Part shown: positions 21,414 to 33,338 of the stretch, piece after piece
Layout of the letters: each line of letters begins with the position of its first letter
Numbering within the stretch: position 1 is the first letter of the stretch
NCBI GenBank assembly: GCA_930367215.1
Contig: OV884060.1
Span: 207,393,253 to 207,457,252 of the forward strand
Direction: 5' to 3'
DNA length: 64,000 bases
Origin: Pollenia angustigena
Taxonomy: Eukaryota; Arthropoda; Insecta; Diptera; Polleniidae
The notes under the pieces: generated by a model
What the model saw: only the letters and a program-made list of their open reading frames with translations
What the model was told of the DNA's origin: nothing
The model's database searches: none
Made by a program: the position numbers and the translations under genes

Positions 21414-21877
21414 CCTAGAGGGAAGCAAACTGACACCAAAGCAGTCCCGTGATAGGTCTTTGGTGGTAGAGACCGGTTCTAGTTTAAACACTTTCTATGA
21501 ATAAGACCTATCACTTTTACATGGGGTTGTCATTGGAGGGGGTCAATTGACACCATTTGACCAGTCACACATCTATTTTCCATGGACGTGTTTAGTGACA
21601 GTTACTACAATATAGTATTATTTCAATACAATGTAGTATTATTTCAATAAAACAAGTCCTAGAATAAAATTCAAGAGCCAAAAAATGTGTCACACTACCG
21701 GTGAAGACTGTACTGTATGTAATTCATTACTTTTTTTTACCTTTTTGCTCTTCATAAACCAGTTATACGATTGGTTCTTCTTTCACTGGTCATGAGTTCT
21801 TTCTTTTTGTACCTGATTTATTTTCACAACTCCCACGACCAGTCTGTTGGACCAATTGACACAAATTTCCCGCAGGG
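21414..21877. mobile_element. 464-bp TIR element flanked by TA
   Basis: Left end CCCTAGAGGGAAGC...TGACACC, right end (reverse complement) CCCTGCGGGAAATTTGTGTCA, with TA immediately outside both ends. Imperfect TIRs of about 25 bp. No coding region. Lies within the degenerate satellite. Confidence 0.6.
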
Positions 21878-22089
21878 TACTAACACGAATGTCTTGTCCA
21901 AAGTCTTAAGACAAAAACCTGTGCTGGGTTTGCTTATTAAAACATAAATTTTACAGTTGCTCTGACTATTAAACGAAAGAAAAAGTAAATTTCATAAAGC
22001 CTTGACTAAAGTCTTCCAGTAAAAGTTGTTGAGGTCTTATAAAAACTATGTCCAAGGTCTTAAACAATTACTGAATAATTATACTAAAC

Positions 22090-22170
22090 CGACAGTGTCG
22101 TTTCTTGTATAAGATAAAAGAACACAGGCTGTGTGTCACTTAAATCTATTACAAAAAACGACACTGTCGA
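22090..22170. repeat. Short inverted repeat
   Basis: CGACAGTGTCGTTTCTTGTA at the left and ACAAAAAACGACACTGTCG at the right can form a stem with a ~45-base loop. Function unknown. Confidence 0.5.
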
Positions 22171-22560
22171 TGACGACAACGACAACCGGAATAAGGCTGA
22201 ATAAGTCATTATTATACGGACAACAAAGTCGGGTACTAAACTGGTTTAATTAAATTGTCTTATACTTAAAAAATCTTGCACTAAAACTAAAGTATTACAC
22301 TAAAATAAAAGTCATATATTGAAAGCAATTTTTATAAAGGCCAAAGTCTTAACCAAACTCAAAGTCCTATACTAAAAAGAAAATTGTTTGCCAACACTTA
22401 TATAACAAACAAGTTTATTTATTACTACATCCAAAAATGTTCGTTCCAAATCTTATACTTAATACTAAAATTAAAGTTAAATACAAAGTGTTATAACAAA
22501 AAAATAAGCATTTGTCCTAATTCAGCCCTAAATACGGTTGTAAAACTCATACAAGAACAT

Positions 22561-24069
22561 TTTTGAACGATTACAAAATCATGAGCTTTTAATGAACATT
22601 TTTTAATTTCTTATAAAAGCTTAAAACCAATAAACCCTTCCCTAAACTATTCGGTAATGATTAACAAAATGAACTTTTATTTTTCAATAACGATTTCAAC
22701 ATTTCAAAGACAAATCAAATAAATTTAACGCTTGTTTTTCATGTAAAATAGAAATAAATGTCACAAGACCATGTTTATCTTCACTCATCATCCAACTGGT
22801 AAAAGTTGTGCTGTTCATTTTTGTAAATATTTTGTTTTCAAGTGTGTGTTAATCGCCAAAAAAAAGCGTAACGCATTTTTGCTGTCTTCGTAACCCGTTT
22901 ATTGTGTCATCCAGATGTTACTAAGGATGATATTATGGTTTTTATATCCTTTTTGTTGTTGTTCTTGTTGTTATTACTTATTAAAGATTCTTATTTGGGC
23001 TTGATGAACGCATGATCGTACTTTAACTCCTTGTTAGTTGTAATTATTTGATTGGGTTGTCACCACCCGTTTGTTATTATTATTTTTTTTTTGGGCTGTC
23101 ATGAGTCTCTACGGTCTGCATTTAACCACGTTTAGTCACGCATATCAATTTCAAAACACTTTACAAACATTGTAACATGACAATTCAAATGAATTTAATT
23201 TACTTTTCAATACGATTTTATTAAATTTTATAATTCGAAATACAAATAAGTTTTTTGAAAGAGGTTGGTTGGTTTTGTCAAAAAAGTTGTTTGGAGAGAT
23301 GTGGATTAAATTAAAATCTTGAGTGACACATTTTGTTTTAAAAATCCTTTTAGGAATATAGAAATGTAATAAAATTTTTAAAGACGGATCCCAAAGCTAA
23401 TTAAAGTTAAAATTAATTTTAGAAAACTTTTCTGCAGAATATAAGAAATGACATGGCAAATATTTGTATTTATATTAAATCAATTACTGCAAATTAAAAA
23501 ATTTTAGCGTAACGTTTATTTTTATTGAATGTTTTTTCATAGACTTTTGCAAGCAAACTTATCTTCTTGCTAAAAGAAAAAAAAAAATAGTTGGTAAACA
23601 TGTATCTGCACTTGGTTTCTTATAAACGCTAAAGTTTCCAGTTGTAACGTGGGTGGTCCTTTTTCTTTGGACAGTTTTTCTTTTTCCTGTTGTAGTTGGT
23701 TTGTTTGAAGCCACTAAATTTAAATTAACGTGCGTTCGCCGCAATACAAAAAACAATTTAAATATTGTATGCAACAAATGCATTGTCGTACCTGGAACTT
23801 GTAGGTTGATGAGGAATAAATGCTAACAAAACAAGAACAAGACACTAAGAATCGAATTAATTACTAGAAAATATAACGAATCACATAAGATGAAAAGAAC
23901 GTTATGTGGAAGAAGAGATGCTGGTTGCATAGCGAGAAATAGTGTATGTAGTTTTATAAGTTTAAAGCAAAAGCGATTATCTAAATAAGTGATAAATGTT
24001 TAATCCTCACTTAAAATCTTAATTGGTAAAGTTCTTTAGATTCTCACATAAATAACCTTGAACGACTTT
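22561..24069. other. Unique intergenic DNA
   Basis: No confident gene or known repeat. Segments 22840-23160 and 23560-23830 are less repetitive than their surroundings and could contain regulatory sequence, but no motif cluster supports this. Confidence 0.35.
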
Positions 24070-24305
24070 AGTAGAAGTATAAAACTTAAGTCGTATTATG
24101 AGACTAATAAAACTTTATGTATAACAATTTACTTAGGGTTTTCTATTATACTCAGATTTTGGTCTTAGTATAAATCAGTTTGCTTAGTATTAGAAGTTTT
24201 CCTTGGCTTATATAAGACTTTAGTCCAGGTATAAGAGTTAAGACGTAGTATAAGAACTTAGTGTTAGTATAAAACTAGTTTTAGTATAAAACTAGTCTTA
24301 GTATA

Positions 24306-24311
<6 letters not shown>
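24070..24311 (+). repeat. Degenerate ~19-bp satellite, left block
   Basis: Imperfect copies of AGTATAAGACTTTAGTCTT, running into the TA microsatellite. Same family and orientation as 25391-25931. Confidence 0.7.

Positions 24312-24371
<60 letters not shown>
24312..24371. repeat. (TA)n microsatellite
   Basis: About 30 perfect TA repeats. The Tc1-like element is inserted at its right edge. Confidence 0.95.
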
Positions 24372-24374
<3 letters not shown>

Positions 24375-25235
24375 TCAGCGTCAAAGGAAAGTGCAACACA
24401 ACAAAAATATTTTTTCTTAGGGGCCAAAAAAATATTAATTTATCTTCGTTTTTATGCTTTTTCGCATATTCCAGACGATTTTTTTGAATTTTACAGATAC
24501 AAGTGGCTTTCTGGGAACACTACGATATATCCAATGTTCATGTAGTGCTTAGCGAACAGTACTGCAGCTTACACTTGTTTCTAATGTTATTGCTCATTCC
24601 TCTGCTATTTTTACTGTACTGCGCCAGGGATTAGCCTTTACTCTTCGCACTTTTGTCCTCTTCTCCGCGTCGGATTAAGTTTTAGGTCTGCTAGAGGGTG
24701 GAAGTTCTTTAACATTTTTGACATTTTTGTATAATAATTTTTTCACATAATTATGACATCTGCCAATAGTACTGCCAATTTCTCTCAAAGATTTGCCTTC
24801 AGATGCCAATTTTACCACTAAATTACGAGTTTCTACTGTAGTCTGCTTACCCATGTTAACTATTATTTACAAACTAAAGTTAACATGACTTTTAATTGAT
24901 CAGTATAGATAGAAAAGATAATTAAACATCCGTAATATGATTTTAAGAAGAAAAAAACAAAAAACTAGGGGTAAAATTACCTTTACGACGCAGGAACATG
25001 GAAATAATATGAGATTGTACACTTTTTTTGACGCGTAAAATAAGGCGTTTTCTGAGATTAATGTTAATTTGAACATGAAGAAGAAATAAATGACAAATTT
25101 TTTTTATTAAAATAAACAAGTACTGAATACACTTCAAAAAGATAAAAACAGATTTTTTGTACTCTCCCCCTTTTATCATCTACGGGCTTATAAATGTGGA
25201 ACTGTTTGGTGTACACTTTCTTTTGACGCTGACTG
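24372..25235 (-). mobile_element. Tc1-like element, internally deleted
   Basis: Left end CAGTCAGCGTCAAAGGAAAG, right end (reverse complement) CAGTCAGCGTCAAAAGAAAG, with TA target duplications at 24370-24371 and 25236-25237. Length is 864 bp, about half of a full Tc1-type element. The coding remnant is on the minus strand. Related ends flank 26840-27586. Confidence 0.88.
24675..24854 (-). pseudogene. N-terminal remnant of a Tc1-like transposase
   Basis: ATG at 24854 on the minus strand opens 59 codons beginning MGKQTTVETRNLVVKLASEG and KSLREIGSTIG, the first helix-turn-helix of the paired-like DNA-binding domain of Tc1 transposases. It ends at TAA just after SSRPKT, where the family continues into the GRPR hinge. 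The text beyond the stop (EKRTKVRRVKANP) is still family-like. The DDE catalytic domain is absent. It could bind TIR DNA if expressed, but nothing shows expression. Confidence 0.78.
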
Positions 25236-25390
25236 TATATATATAAATGTCCTTTATTTAGAACTGAATTAAATTACATAGCATATAAAACAATTGGAAA
25301 AAGTTCAAAGTGAACATAGGGCATCTGCTTGTTGATGTTTCTGTAATCGAGTTATATTAAAGATGGGTGACTGATTAGGCCATCGCATCC

Positions 25391-25931
25391 GTATAAGTAT
25401 AAGACTTTAGTCTTAGTATAAGACTTTAGTATTAGTATAAGTCGTTAGTCTTAGTATAAGACTTTAGTCTATGTATAAGACTTATTTAGTATAAGACTTT
25501 AGTCTTAGTATAAGACTTTAGTCTTAGTATAAGACTTTAGTCTTAGTATAAGACCTTAGTCTAAGTATAAGACTTAAGTCTTAGTATAAGACTTAAGTCT
25601 TAGTATAAGACTTTAGTCTTAGTATAATACTTGTCTTAGTATAAGACTTTAGTCATGGTATAAAACTTTAGTCTCAGTACGATACTTTAGTTATAGTATA
25701 CGAATTTTGCTTAGTATAAGAATTTAGTGCTAGTATTACTTAAGTCTTAGTATAATACTTAATTCTTAGTATAAAACTTTAGTTATAGTATAAAACTCTT
25801 GTCTTAGTGTAAGACTTTAGTCTAAGTATAAAACTTCAGTCTAAGTATTAGACTTTAGTGTCAGTATTAAACTTCAGTCTTAGTATTAGACTTTAGTGTA
25901 AGTATAAAACTTCAGTCAAAGTATAAGACTA
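25391..25931 (+). repeat. ~19-bp satellite array
   Basis: About 28 units of AGTATAAGACTTTAGTCTT, nearly perfect between 25395 and 25640 and more diverged to the right. The unit contains the internal palindrome AAGACTTTAGTCTT. Confidence 0.92.
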
Positions 25932-26839
25932 AATAAGCTATTAAGATTTTTTTTATTTATGTTAAAAACAAAATCAACTTTGAATAGAAAGATTGTCAAA
26001 CTGCACTTAAGGGCCAAATAAACGACACAAGTTGTTTGACAACATAATATGTTTGTGTAAATATTTAAAATGTTTAAAATTTACACAAACATACTCATGA
26101 TATTTTCGTATGTACGTGTAAACGTTTGTGTGGTTTATTTGGCTCTTAGGATGTGTCATATTTTTCTCCGGCCAAAAACTGATATGTGACAATGCATTCG
26201 ACATATAGAAAATGAAAGTTTGTGTAATTTTTGGTTGAAAACTTAAACTTAAGTCAAATACTTCGAAAAAATTATTCCGTCTAAAAATGTTCGGAAATTT
26301 CAAACCAATTTTTCCGCGAATTGCTGATAGAAACCCTCATCAAAATGTTATTTTTCATGTTTTACATTTTCCTTAGCGGCAGCACCAAATTACTTAAGCG
26401 ACCATAAAAGCCACTTACTAAGTAACGACTACCATACAACTGTCCAAAAATAGCCAAGTCACTAAATTTAATCATACTCCTTTCAATTAGAATATGCAAA
26501 CTTACGAAAAAATTCTTAAACATAAAAATTCTTTTTGCCTTGTTCTCCACCTTAATTTTATTAGCTGAAACTTTTCTTGCTACACAATAAAAATAGTTGC
26601 AACAACATTAAAAACATGAATATAATGTGTGGCATGTTAAATATTACAAGTAGTTTTACAACTTCGTAATAGTTAAATAAAAATATGAACTCATGTTTAC
26701 AAATATTGTCACTACTAAAATAGGAATAGAGTAGATATAAGAAGCACTACTACATTAGTTATTGCATAATAAGACTTTACAATTATGTTATGAGCATTTG
26801 AGTAACAATGGAGAATATTTACGTTTACTATAATATGTA
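25932..26839. other. AT-rich intergenic DNA
   Basis: No recognised gene. A short inverted pair (TTGTGTAAATATTTAAAATG / ATTTACACAAACA) lies near 26050-26095. Confidence 0.4.
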
Positions 26840-27586
26840 CTGTGAGCGTCAAAATAAAGTGTACAGCTTGTTTTCCAATATTAAAAGGGTTATGTTAGTT
26901 ATACAAAGTTATATTTCTACTTTGCCAAATTTGATCAGACTTCAAGCTTGCTGTCATCTGTGAAAAATACGTTGCTTCAAAAAGTGACAAAAGCAACTTG
27001 GACAAAAAAAAAAGCGTGATAAAAGATAGAAATAAGAAATTCAACGGAAAAAATATAGTCTCTAAAGTGAAGCGTGATAGGGTTAGCTTTTGTAAGACGT
27101 CCTAAAACCGATGGATCAGCCCAACAGTAACTCGATATCAACTCAAGTAAACATCTGGAAACATTTGGACAGACAAATTAAAAAAAAAACATTGGCAGCA
27201 AGCACTCTCTGAATAAAATTCTGCAGGAAGAGTAGTTAAAATTGTCTACTGAGCTAACTTAAAAATGGGTGGAATTGATGCCAAAGAGACTAGAAGCCGT
27301 CCTTAAAGCAAAAAGAAATCAATCAAAGTATTAACCACTTCACTTTTCTTAGTATTTTAAAACTGTACACTTTTTTTTGACGCGCTTAAAACGGAATAAA
27401 TTAGTTTTTTTATTGTACTGTTTTTGTTGTTTTTGAAATATTTCAAATTTTAAGTTTTAAATTGTAATAACAGTGTCCAAAGTTTTGTAAGTGATAATAA
27501 ACTTCTAAAAATTTGAATTCTTTTTTGCTAAAATAACACTTTTTATATTGGAAAACCTGCTGTACACTTTATTTTGACGCTGACAG
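26840..27586. mobile_element. Second Tc1-like element, non-coding remnant
   Basis: Ends CTGTGAGCGTCAAAATAAAG and (reverse complement) CTGTCAGCGTCAAAATAAAG, flanked by TA at 26838-26839 and 27587-27588. Interior (27085-27190) retains scraps reminiscent of a Tc1 hinge and second helix-turn-helix, all interrupted. Shares the GTACACTTTnTTTTGACGC end with 24372-25235, so the two are related families. Confidence 0.82.
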
Positions 27587-28568
27587 TATGTATTTGACAT
27601 TCTTATTAGTGGAATTTTGTGTTTAGTTTAAATGGTTTAAATGGCGTAATCCAAATAACGTATGACGTCATGATCCATAACAAATATTACCAAGCAAAAT
27701 TCTGTATAATTATGGTAAAAGGTCGTAATTATATACATACATCAGGAAGTTTATATGTTAAGTAACGACTTGGTTGTAGTTGCAATAATGAAGGCATTAC
27801 ATTAGACCAATTTTTAAAGTACGTTCTCCTAATTTACACTGTTATGGACGCAGCTCAGTGGGCTAGAGCGCAAAATTAAAGAAGTCAACAAAAACAGAAA
27901 ATACCCAAGTTTTAATCTCAACTTGGGCCAGTCAAAGTTTTTTACAAATATTGAGATTTCTGCTAAAATTATTTAACTTTTTTTTTTTAATAAATAACAT
28001 CTTCAATTTTGTATCCCAGATGTAGCAGGTTTGTAAGGGAGAAATGTAAATGTTTCACTAAGTATATCGCTTACGGGATGGAACTGGCTACCTAGGCCTT
28101 CATCCTAAACTTATTTAAAAAACCATTTGCTATCACCCTGAAGGAATTTTCGTTACAGATCCAATGGATTTTGCTATTAATCCAATAAAAAATTACATTA
28201 AAAGTGAACCTATGAAACGATGCATTGGATTAATGAAGAATGTTCCATTTGCCCCCAGTAAATGGAATGTTTAACAAAATCGATGAAAATTTTGCAAGAA
28301 ATTTTATTAAGACTGTGACTATTTGTCATTACATTACTTAAACATCCATTTCAACAAATAATGGCTGATTTTGACCATATTATGGTTGATTTCGGGAAAT
28401 TGTTTGTTAATTATAAGTATGTTGTTCTAAGAATATGGTTACCTCTAACCATATTTTTTTCTGCGTGTACGTTAATTTTGTGTATTCAAATTAACAATAA
28501 AAAGAAAAAGAGTATGAGAATTTTTTTTCTCTTGGTTTTACTTTCTCGTTGTTTATTTAAACCTATAA
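27587..28568. other. Intergenic DNA with a tRNA-like fragment
   Basis: At 27850-27875 the sequence ACGCAGCTCAGTGGGCTAGAGC is a good tRNA-type A box. The expected B box (GTTTTAATCTC near 27910) is poor, and the stems do not fold as a tRNA. Probably a SINE or tRNA-derived relic. The rest is AT-rich and non-coding. Confidence 0.4.
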
Positions 28569-29060
28569 ATAACTATTTCGTAATCTTAATGAATTTTTTT
28601 CTTTAATATTATAATAAAATTGATTATTTTTTCCAAAATGTTAATTTCTATTGCCAAAAATTGAATTAAAAGTATGATTTTATAACAAGGCCCTGTTTCT
28701 CAAAACTACAAGTTACAAATCTACATGTGACGCGAAAAATAGAAAGGGACCTAAGGGTTTTGTTCAGGAGAGCCATTTTATCTTTGTATCTTTGGTGTAC
28801 CATCACTGAGCGTGATAACTATTTCGTAATCTTAATGAATTTTTTTCGTTAATATTATAATAAAATTGATTATTTTTTCCAAAATGTTAATTTCTATTGC
28901 CAAAAATTGAATTAAAAGTATGTTTTTATAACAAGGCCCTGTTTCTCAAAACTACAAGTTACAAATCTACATGTGACGCGAAAAATAGAAAGGGACCTAA
29001 GGGTTTTGTTCAGGAGAGCCATTTTATCTTTGTATCTTTGGTGTACCATCACTGAGCGTG
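28569..29060. repeat. 246-bp tandem duplication
   Basis: 28569-28814 and 28815-29060 are near-identical direct copies (differences such as TATGATTTTA versus TATGTTTTTA). The unit starts ATAACTATTTCG and ends CACTGAGCGTG. It includes the left part of the GTGACGCG MITE, so the duplication happened after that MITE inserted. Confidence 0.92.
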
Positions 29061-29275
29061 TTGGTATTGGTCTCATTTGAAAGTGACACATCTCAACCTT
29101 GAAAACGCGCGTAGGTCGTCCCTACCTCTTGTTTTGTGTAGTTGGTTTTTACTGTTCCCTTTACCTTACTGGTCCCTTTCTCTATGCGCTGTCACACATG
29201 TAAAATACATTTAAAAAAGCAACAATTTTACAATTTTTGCTTTTATTTCAAATATAAGCATTTTGTAGTTAGAGA
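28690..29275. mobile_element. Small inverted-repeat MITE interrupted by the GTGAC MITE
   Basis: The sequence CTCAAAACTACAAGTTACAA before the GTGAC MITE and GTAAAATACATTTAAAAAAG after it match one continuous element at 31332-31470. That copy gives the uninterrupted state. Confidence 0.65.
28973..29195 (+). mobile_element. GTGAC-ended MITE, copy 1
   Basis: Ends GTGACGCGAAAAATAGAAAG and (reverse complement) GTGTGACAGCGCATAGAGAAAG-like, flanked by ACAT on both sides; a 4- or 5-bp duplication fits. Two other copies at 48893-49128 and 61156-61371 are flanked by ATAT. Conserved internal text: GTACCATCACTGAGCGTG and GTAGGTCGTCCCTACCTC. A partial duplicate of its left part is at 28727-28814. Confidence 0.85.
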
Positions 29276-29461
29276 ACTTGATTTTGTTTTCATCGATTAA
29301 GTGAAATTTTTTATTGAAAATATGAAGTTAAAAAAGTTTCCTTTTTTCATTAGTTTAAAAACATTTGTATATTTTAATTATATATAATTTTAAAAAATCT
29401 ATTGGAATAATGTATAAGAATTAGTTGGATTTTTCTATTAAAAGAGAGTTGGCATTAATCG

Positions 29462-29585
29462 ATTGAAATTTTTTTTTTTATTACATAAGCTAATCCCCGC
29501 AAAGCTCTTTGCCTGTCTGCAGAAAAGAAAAAGGAGTCTCTATCGGGATTCGAGCCCGTAACCTCGGCGCTGATAGACTACACAG
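29462..29585 (-). mobile_element. tRNA-derived SINE, truncated head
   Basis: Minus-strand B box GGGCTCGAATCCC, then a body with TCTTTTCTGCAGACAGGC and an A/T-rich tail towards 29462. The tRNA-like head is cut at 29580 by the CACAGAAAAAATTATTGCC repeat. Shares body sequence with the SINE at 39606-39795. Confidence 0.65.
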
Positions 29586-29715
29586 AAAAAATTATTGCCG
29601 AATTATTTTCAAACAAACGCTTGTTTGAAATTTTTATTGATTTCTACAAATTTGTTTACTGATTCAATTAATATTTTTGTTTGATTTTTATTTAACCAAC
29701 AAAAATGTTGACAAA
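29581..29715 (+). repeat. Left part of a CACAGAAAAA-ended TIR element
   Basis: CACAGAAAAAATTATTGCCG and the following ~130 bp match the left part of the complete element at 34872-35840. No right end is present; the 0.4-kb tandem array follows directly. Confidence 0.7.
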
Positions 29716-29725
29716 TTGAAATAAA

Positions 29726-30757
29726 ATAGCAGCGGAGGAAGTGGAATCCTCCATAGGACGCCAATGTTTAATATCGCATATCTTAAGAACTGTAATAGTG
29801 AGAATGTTCAAACTTTGTAGAAGTCACTTTTATGGTATACTACACTTTTGAAACTAAAAATAAAGCGGGTAGGTGCAGGGTTGGAAATACCTCCCATAGG
29901 ATGCATATATTAAATATCGCTGAACTGAAGAACTATTAAAGGGAGAGTCTTCAAACGTGTTAAAGCTTCTATTATGGTAAACTATAAGTTCCAATATAAA
30001 AATGGGCGGGGTAGACAGGGGAGGAGCAGTACCCCTCATAGAAAGAAATATTAATAAGAGCCACTGCACGCATTCTGTTGAACTTTTGGTAGTAGGATCT
30101 TCTGAGCGCCAAAACTGAAATAATATAGCAGCGGGGGAAGTGGTACCCACCATAGGATGCCAATGTTTAATATCGCATATCTAAAGAACTGTTATAGTGA
30201 GAATGTTCAAACTTTGTGGACGTCACTCTTATGGTATACTACACTTTTGAAAATAAAGTATAGCGGGTAGGCGCATGGGGGAAACACCTCCTATAGGATG
30301 CATATATTAAATATCGCTCAACTGAAGAACTATTAAAGGGAAAGTCTTCAAAGGTGGTAAGAGCTACTATTAGGGTAAACTATAAATTTCAATTTAAAAA
30401 TGGGCGGGGTAGACAGAGGAGTAGCAGTACCCCTCATATATAGAAATATTAATAAGAGCCGCTGCACGGATTTTGTTGAACTTTTGGTAGTAGGATGTTC
30501 TGAGCGCAAAAATTTAAATAATATAGCAGCGGAGGAAGTGGTACCCCCCCACAGAACGACGATGTTTAATATCGCTTATCTTAAGAACTGTTATAGTAAG
30601 AATGTTCAAACTTTGTAGAAGTCACTCTTATGGTATGCTACACTTTTGAAAATAAAAATAAAGCCGGTAGTCGCAGGGGGGAAAATACCTCTCATAGGAT
30701 ATTAAATATCTCTCTAATGAAGAACTATTAAAGGGAGAGTCTTCAAAGGTGGTTAAA
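29726..30757 (+). repeat. Tandem array with ~0.4-kb unit
   Basis: Units begin ATAGCAGCGGAGGAAGTGG at 29726, 30125 and 30533, about 2.6 copies. Each contains AATATCGCATATCTTAAGAAC and AAATATCGCTxAACTGAAG, so the unit may itself be two or three diverged subrepeats. GC-richer than its flanks. No conserved open frame across units, so it looks like satellite DNA rather than genes. Confidence 0.88.
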
Positions 30758-31331
30758 GCAGTGTAGTGAAGCGCACCGTGTTAAGCTAGTGTTTTATAAA
30801 GTGTCTTTTTTTACACTGATGAAGAAATAAACAAACAAAAATTTTTAGCAACGACCGCAGCACGAACAGCTTGTGTGTGTATTGTGTATATGTTTTGTTT
30901 GTGTAAAATTATGTTGCTGGCTTTTTGTTTTTTTACCAACCAAAAGCGAAGAACATTAATGAGCCGAACCGAACACAATGAAGTATGTGGTTTAAAGAAA
31001 ACCTTACTCATCTTTTGTTGAGTTTGATAAAATTAGTATTATTTTTCTGTTCGAAAGATGACAAACAGGGAAACGTTATTTTTTTCAACGATTTTCTTCA
31101 CAAACACTATAAGCGTTTGTGTTTTCCACAAATCTACCGAACCGAACACTTAGCAGCGATATTGAGTGTTTATTTTGGAACACTGCTTTGCGCACAAGGT
31201 AAACATGGACAGACAACTAGCCACCCAGCCGAACGCCAGTCGCTAGATCAATTAAAAGCGTGATTCAAACTCGATCGTTATGTTAAAAGGTGGGTCGAGA
31301 GCCAAACTTCTATCTGTTACACACCTGGGCG
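30758..31331. other. Unique DNA after the array
   Basis: No gene with recognisable similarity. A moderately GC-rich stretch near 31130-31290 contains TTTGCGCACAAGG and CCAGCCGAACGCCAGTCG but no domain-bearing frame. Confidence 0.35.
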
Positions 31332-31470
31332 CTGTTTTTCAAAACTAAAAGTTACAAATCTACAAGTAAAATATATTAAAAAAACAACAATTTTACCAAT
31401 TTTGTTTTTGTTCCAAATATTTATAGGTATTTTACTTTTAGATTTGTAACTTGTAGTTTTGAGACCTCGC
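31332..31470. mobile_element. Small palindromic MITE
   Basis: Inverted arms: TTCAAAACTAAAAGTTACAA to the left, TTTGTAACTTGTAGTTTTGA to the right, about 70 bp apart. It gives the empty site for the GTGAC MITE insertion at 28973-29195. Confidence 0.7.
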
Positions 31471-33338
31471 TACCTTTAGTATTGTTTACACTAGCCTATA
31501 GGCTATAAAAACATACGTTTTTCAACAGCTTGTTTTATTGAAACTGGTTAACTGCCTGTTTAACGATTACGTTCGAAATCCATGAACAGGCTGTAAATGT
31601 ATTTTTTTTTTTTTTTTGGGTATTGCTAAATTAACTAATCACAAGAATACAACACATGCAATTATGTGGTATTATTAGATCAATTTTAAAGCACATTAAG
31701 ACTGCAGCCTTAAGTTCTTTACGCCTTAAATAATCAATCTAATCAAGAATTAAGGACGTAAAGAGTTTATTTTTATAATCATAATAATAGATAATAACAA
31801 ATATTGGAAACCAACTAGAAATATTTTCTCCTTTATTTTCTACATAATTCTTTTTCCAGTTTATTACAGTTTTTGTTTCTAACGTACTTTCTCCATTTTT
31901 ATGTCCCATTAACACGCACTCTATCACAAGTTTACATTTGACTGTACAGTTGACAGGGGCTGCAATAAGTTTTGGGAGGCTTTTTACCCCCTTTACCCTT
32001 TGAGATGAAAAAAATATATATTTTATTATGGCATAATTAACCCTTTTTCTAATTCTTGTGCTTTACAATTTACGTTCTTGGAGTGGGTGTACTAAAAATA
32101 AATAGGCGTGTTAATTTAGTTTTTTTTTCGTTTCTTCAATCGTTTATTTGTATTTTTGTGATAATGAATGTTTATGGCATTTAAGGGTTTTTTTCTGAAA
32201 TTCAATTTAGTCGTTTTTTTTTAAACTGGCGTTGTGAGTAGAGTTTCTAATTGTACAGACTTTTTCAATTTCCGGGAAGAAATAAGGAATGTTTTTTATT
32301 CTTATGAAATAACGGGAACTTTATACAAGAACATATAGCTCATTTACTGCAAGAGCGGCATAACTGAAAAAATGAATTTTGGCGTTAATGATGCAGAATT
32401 GTTCGCTTTGTTTTTCTTTATATTGCGTATTAAATTCATCTCTATATCTTTTATACTTTCCCAGTTTGAAGAGAATGTGTCTTCTTTTTTTCTAAGTAGT
32501 TAGAACAAATCAAAAACTTTAAATGCATTTATCTCGAAATGGATTTTTTTGAGTTATGCCGGTCTTGCAGCAAATGAGCGATATGGGCATTTCCGTCAAA
32601 TGGTCCACAGTGAACGAAAATATAAAAGTTATTAAAAGCGGATTATTTTACGATATTGTTATAGAGAAATATTTAGATTTTACTAATTTCATAAATTTAT
32701 CCATAAATTTGTTCACTTAGATGAACAATCAGACTGCAAAGTTGTGCAAACGTAATTTCTTATTTGTGAGAATGTTTTATTGTATCTTTTCTTTAATATT
32801 TATCTTTCTTAAAACAGGCGATATTTGATCAAAATTATTCCAAAAAAATTTTCTTACATGGTCTGTAATCTAAGGAAGAGTTCAAAGAGAAATATGTTAT
32901 TCAGATGAAGGATGAATTTTTATTTTATTTTGATCATTATTCAGTTAAATTATTACGGAAAAAATTTCACGATCGAAATGTCACGTATCGACCCAGATTT
33001 TGGCTTAAAAAGACTTTTTAATGTTACATTACTACGCAAAATTCTGAAATTGTGCCAGGTTTCGCTGAATTACGCCTTTTCATACATGGCCACAAAAACT
33101 CCTTCTGTTTTTTTCACGTTCGAACCGCTACTTCTTTTGTCATTATCTTTGATCTAGAATCGCGCCCTCCATACACTTTAGCATAGATAACAGTGCTTTC
33201 TTAGTGCTATAATTTAAAGGTTAAGAGAACGTAAAAATATTTGTTGTTTAAAATGTTATTGCATTTTTGATGCGTACGACTGTCACGTTCAACACTTTGG
33301 AATTACCCATATTTAAAAAATATTAATCAGCATTCCTG
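31471..33338. other. AT-rich intergenic DNA
   Basis: Homopolymer-rich, no gene or repeat end recognised. Two GGCATAACT blocks near 32348 and 32558 are in opposite surroundings and unexplained. Confidence 0.4.

Larger units (their letters stand above)
21241..22560 (-). repeat. Degenerate ~19-bp satellite, inverted orientation
   Basis: Scattered copies of ACTAAAGTCTTATACT and close variants (for example near 21360, 21400, 22255, 22345 and 22450). This is the reverse complement of the unit in the clean array at 25391-25931. Interrupted by the TIR element at 21414-21877. Short open frames here are by-products. Confidence 0.5.

Noticed and set aside
25391..25931. CRISPR-like array
   Set aside because: Units are directly adjacent without unique spacers, in a eukaryotic context. 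Simple satellite.
30757..31195. TIR element with ends AAGCAGTGT and ACACTGCTT
   Set aside because: Only the terminal ten bases are inverse; inner sequence and flanks do not agree.
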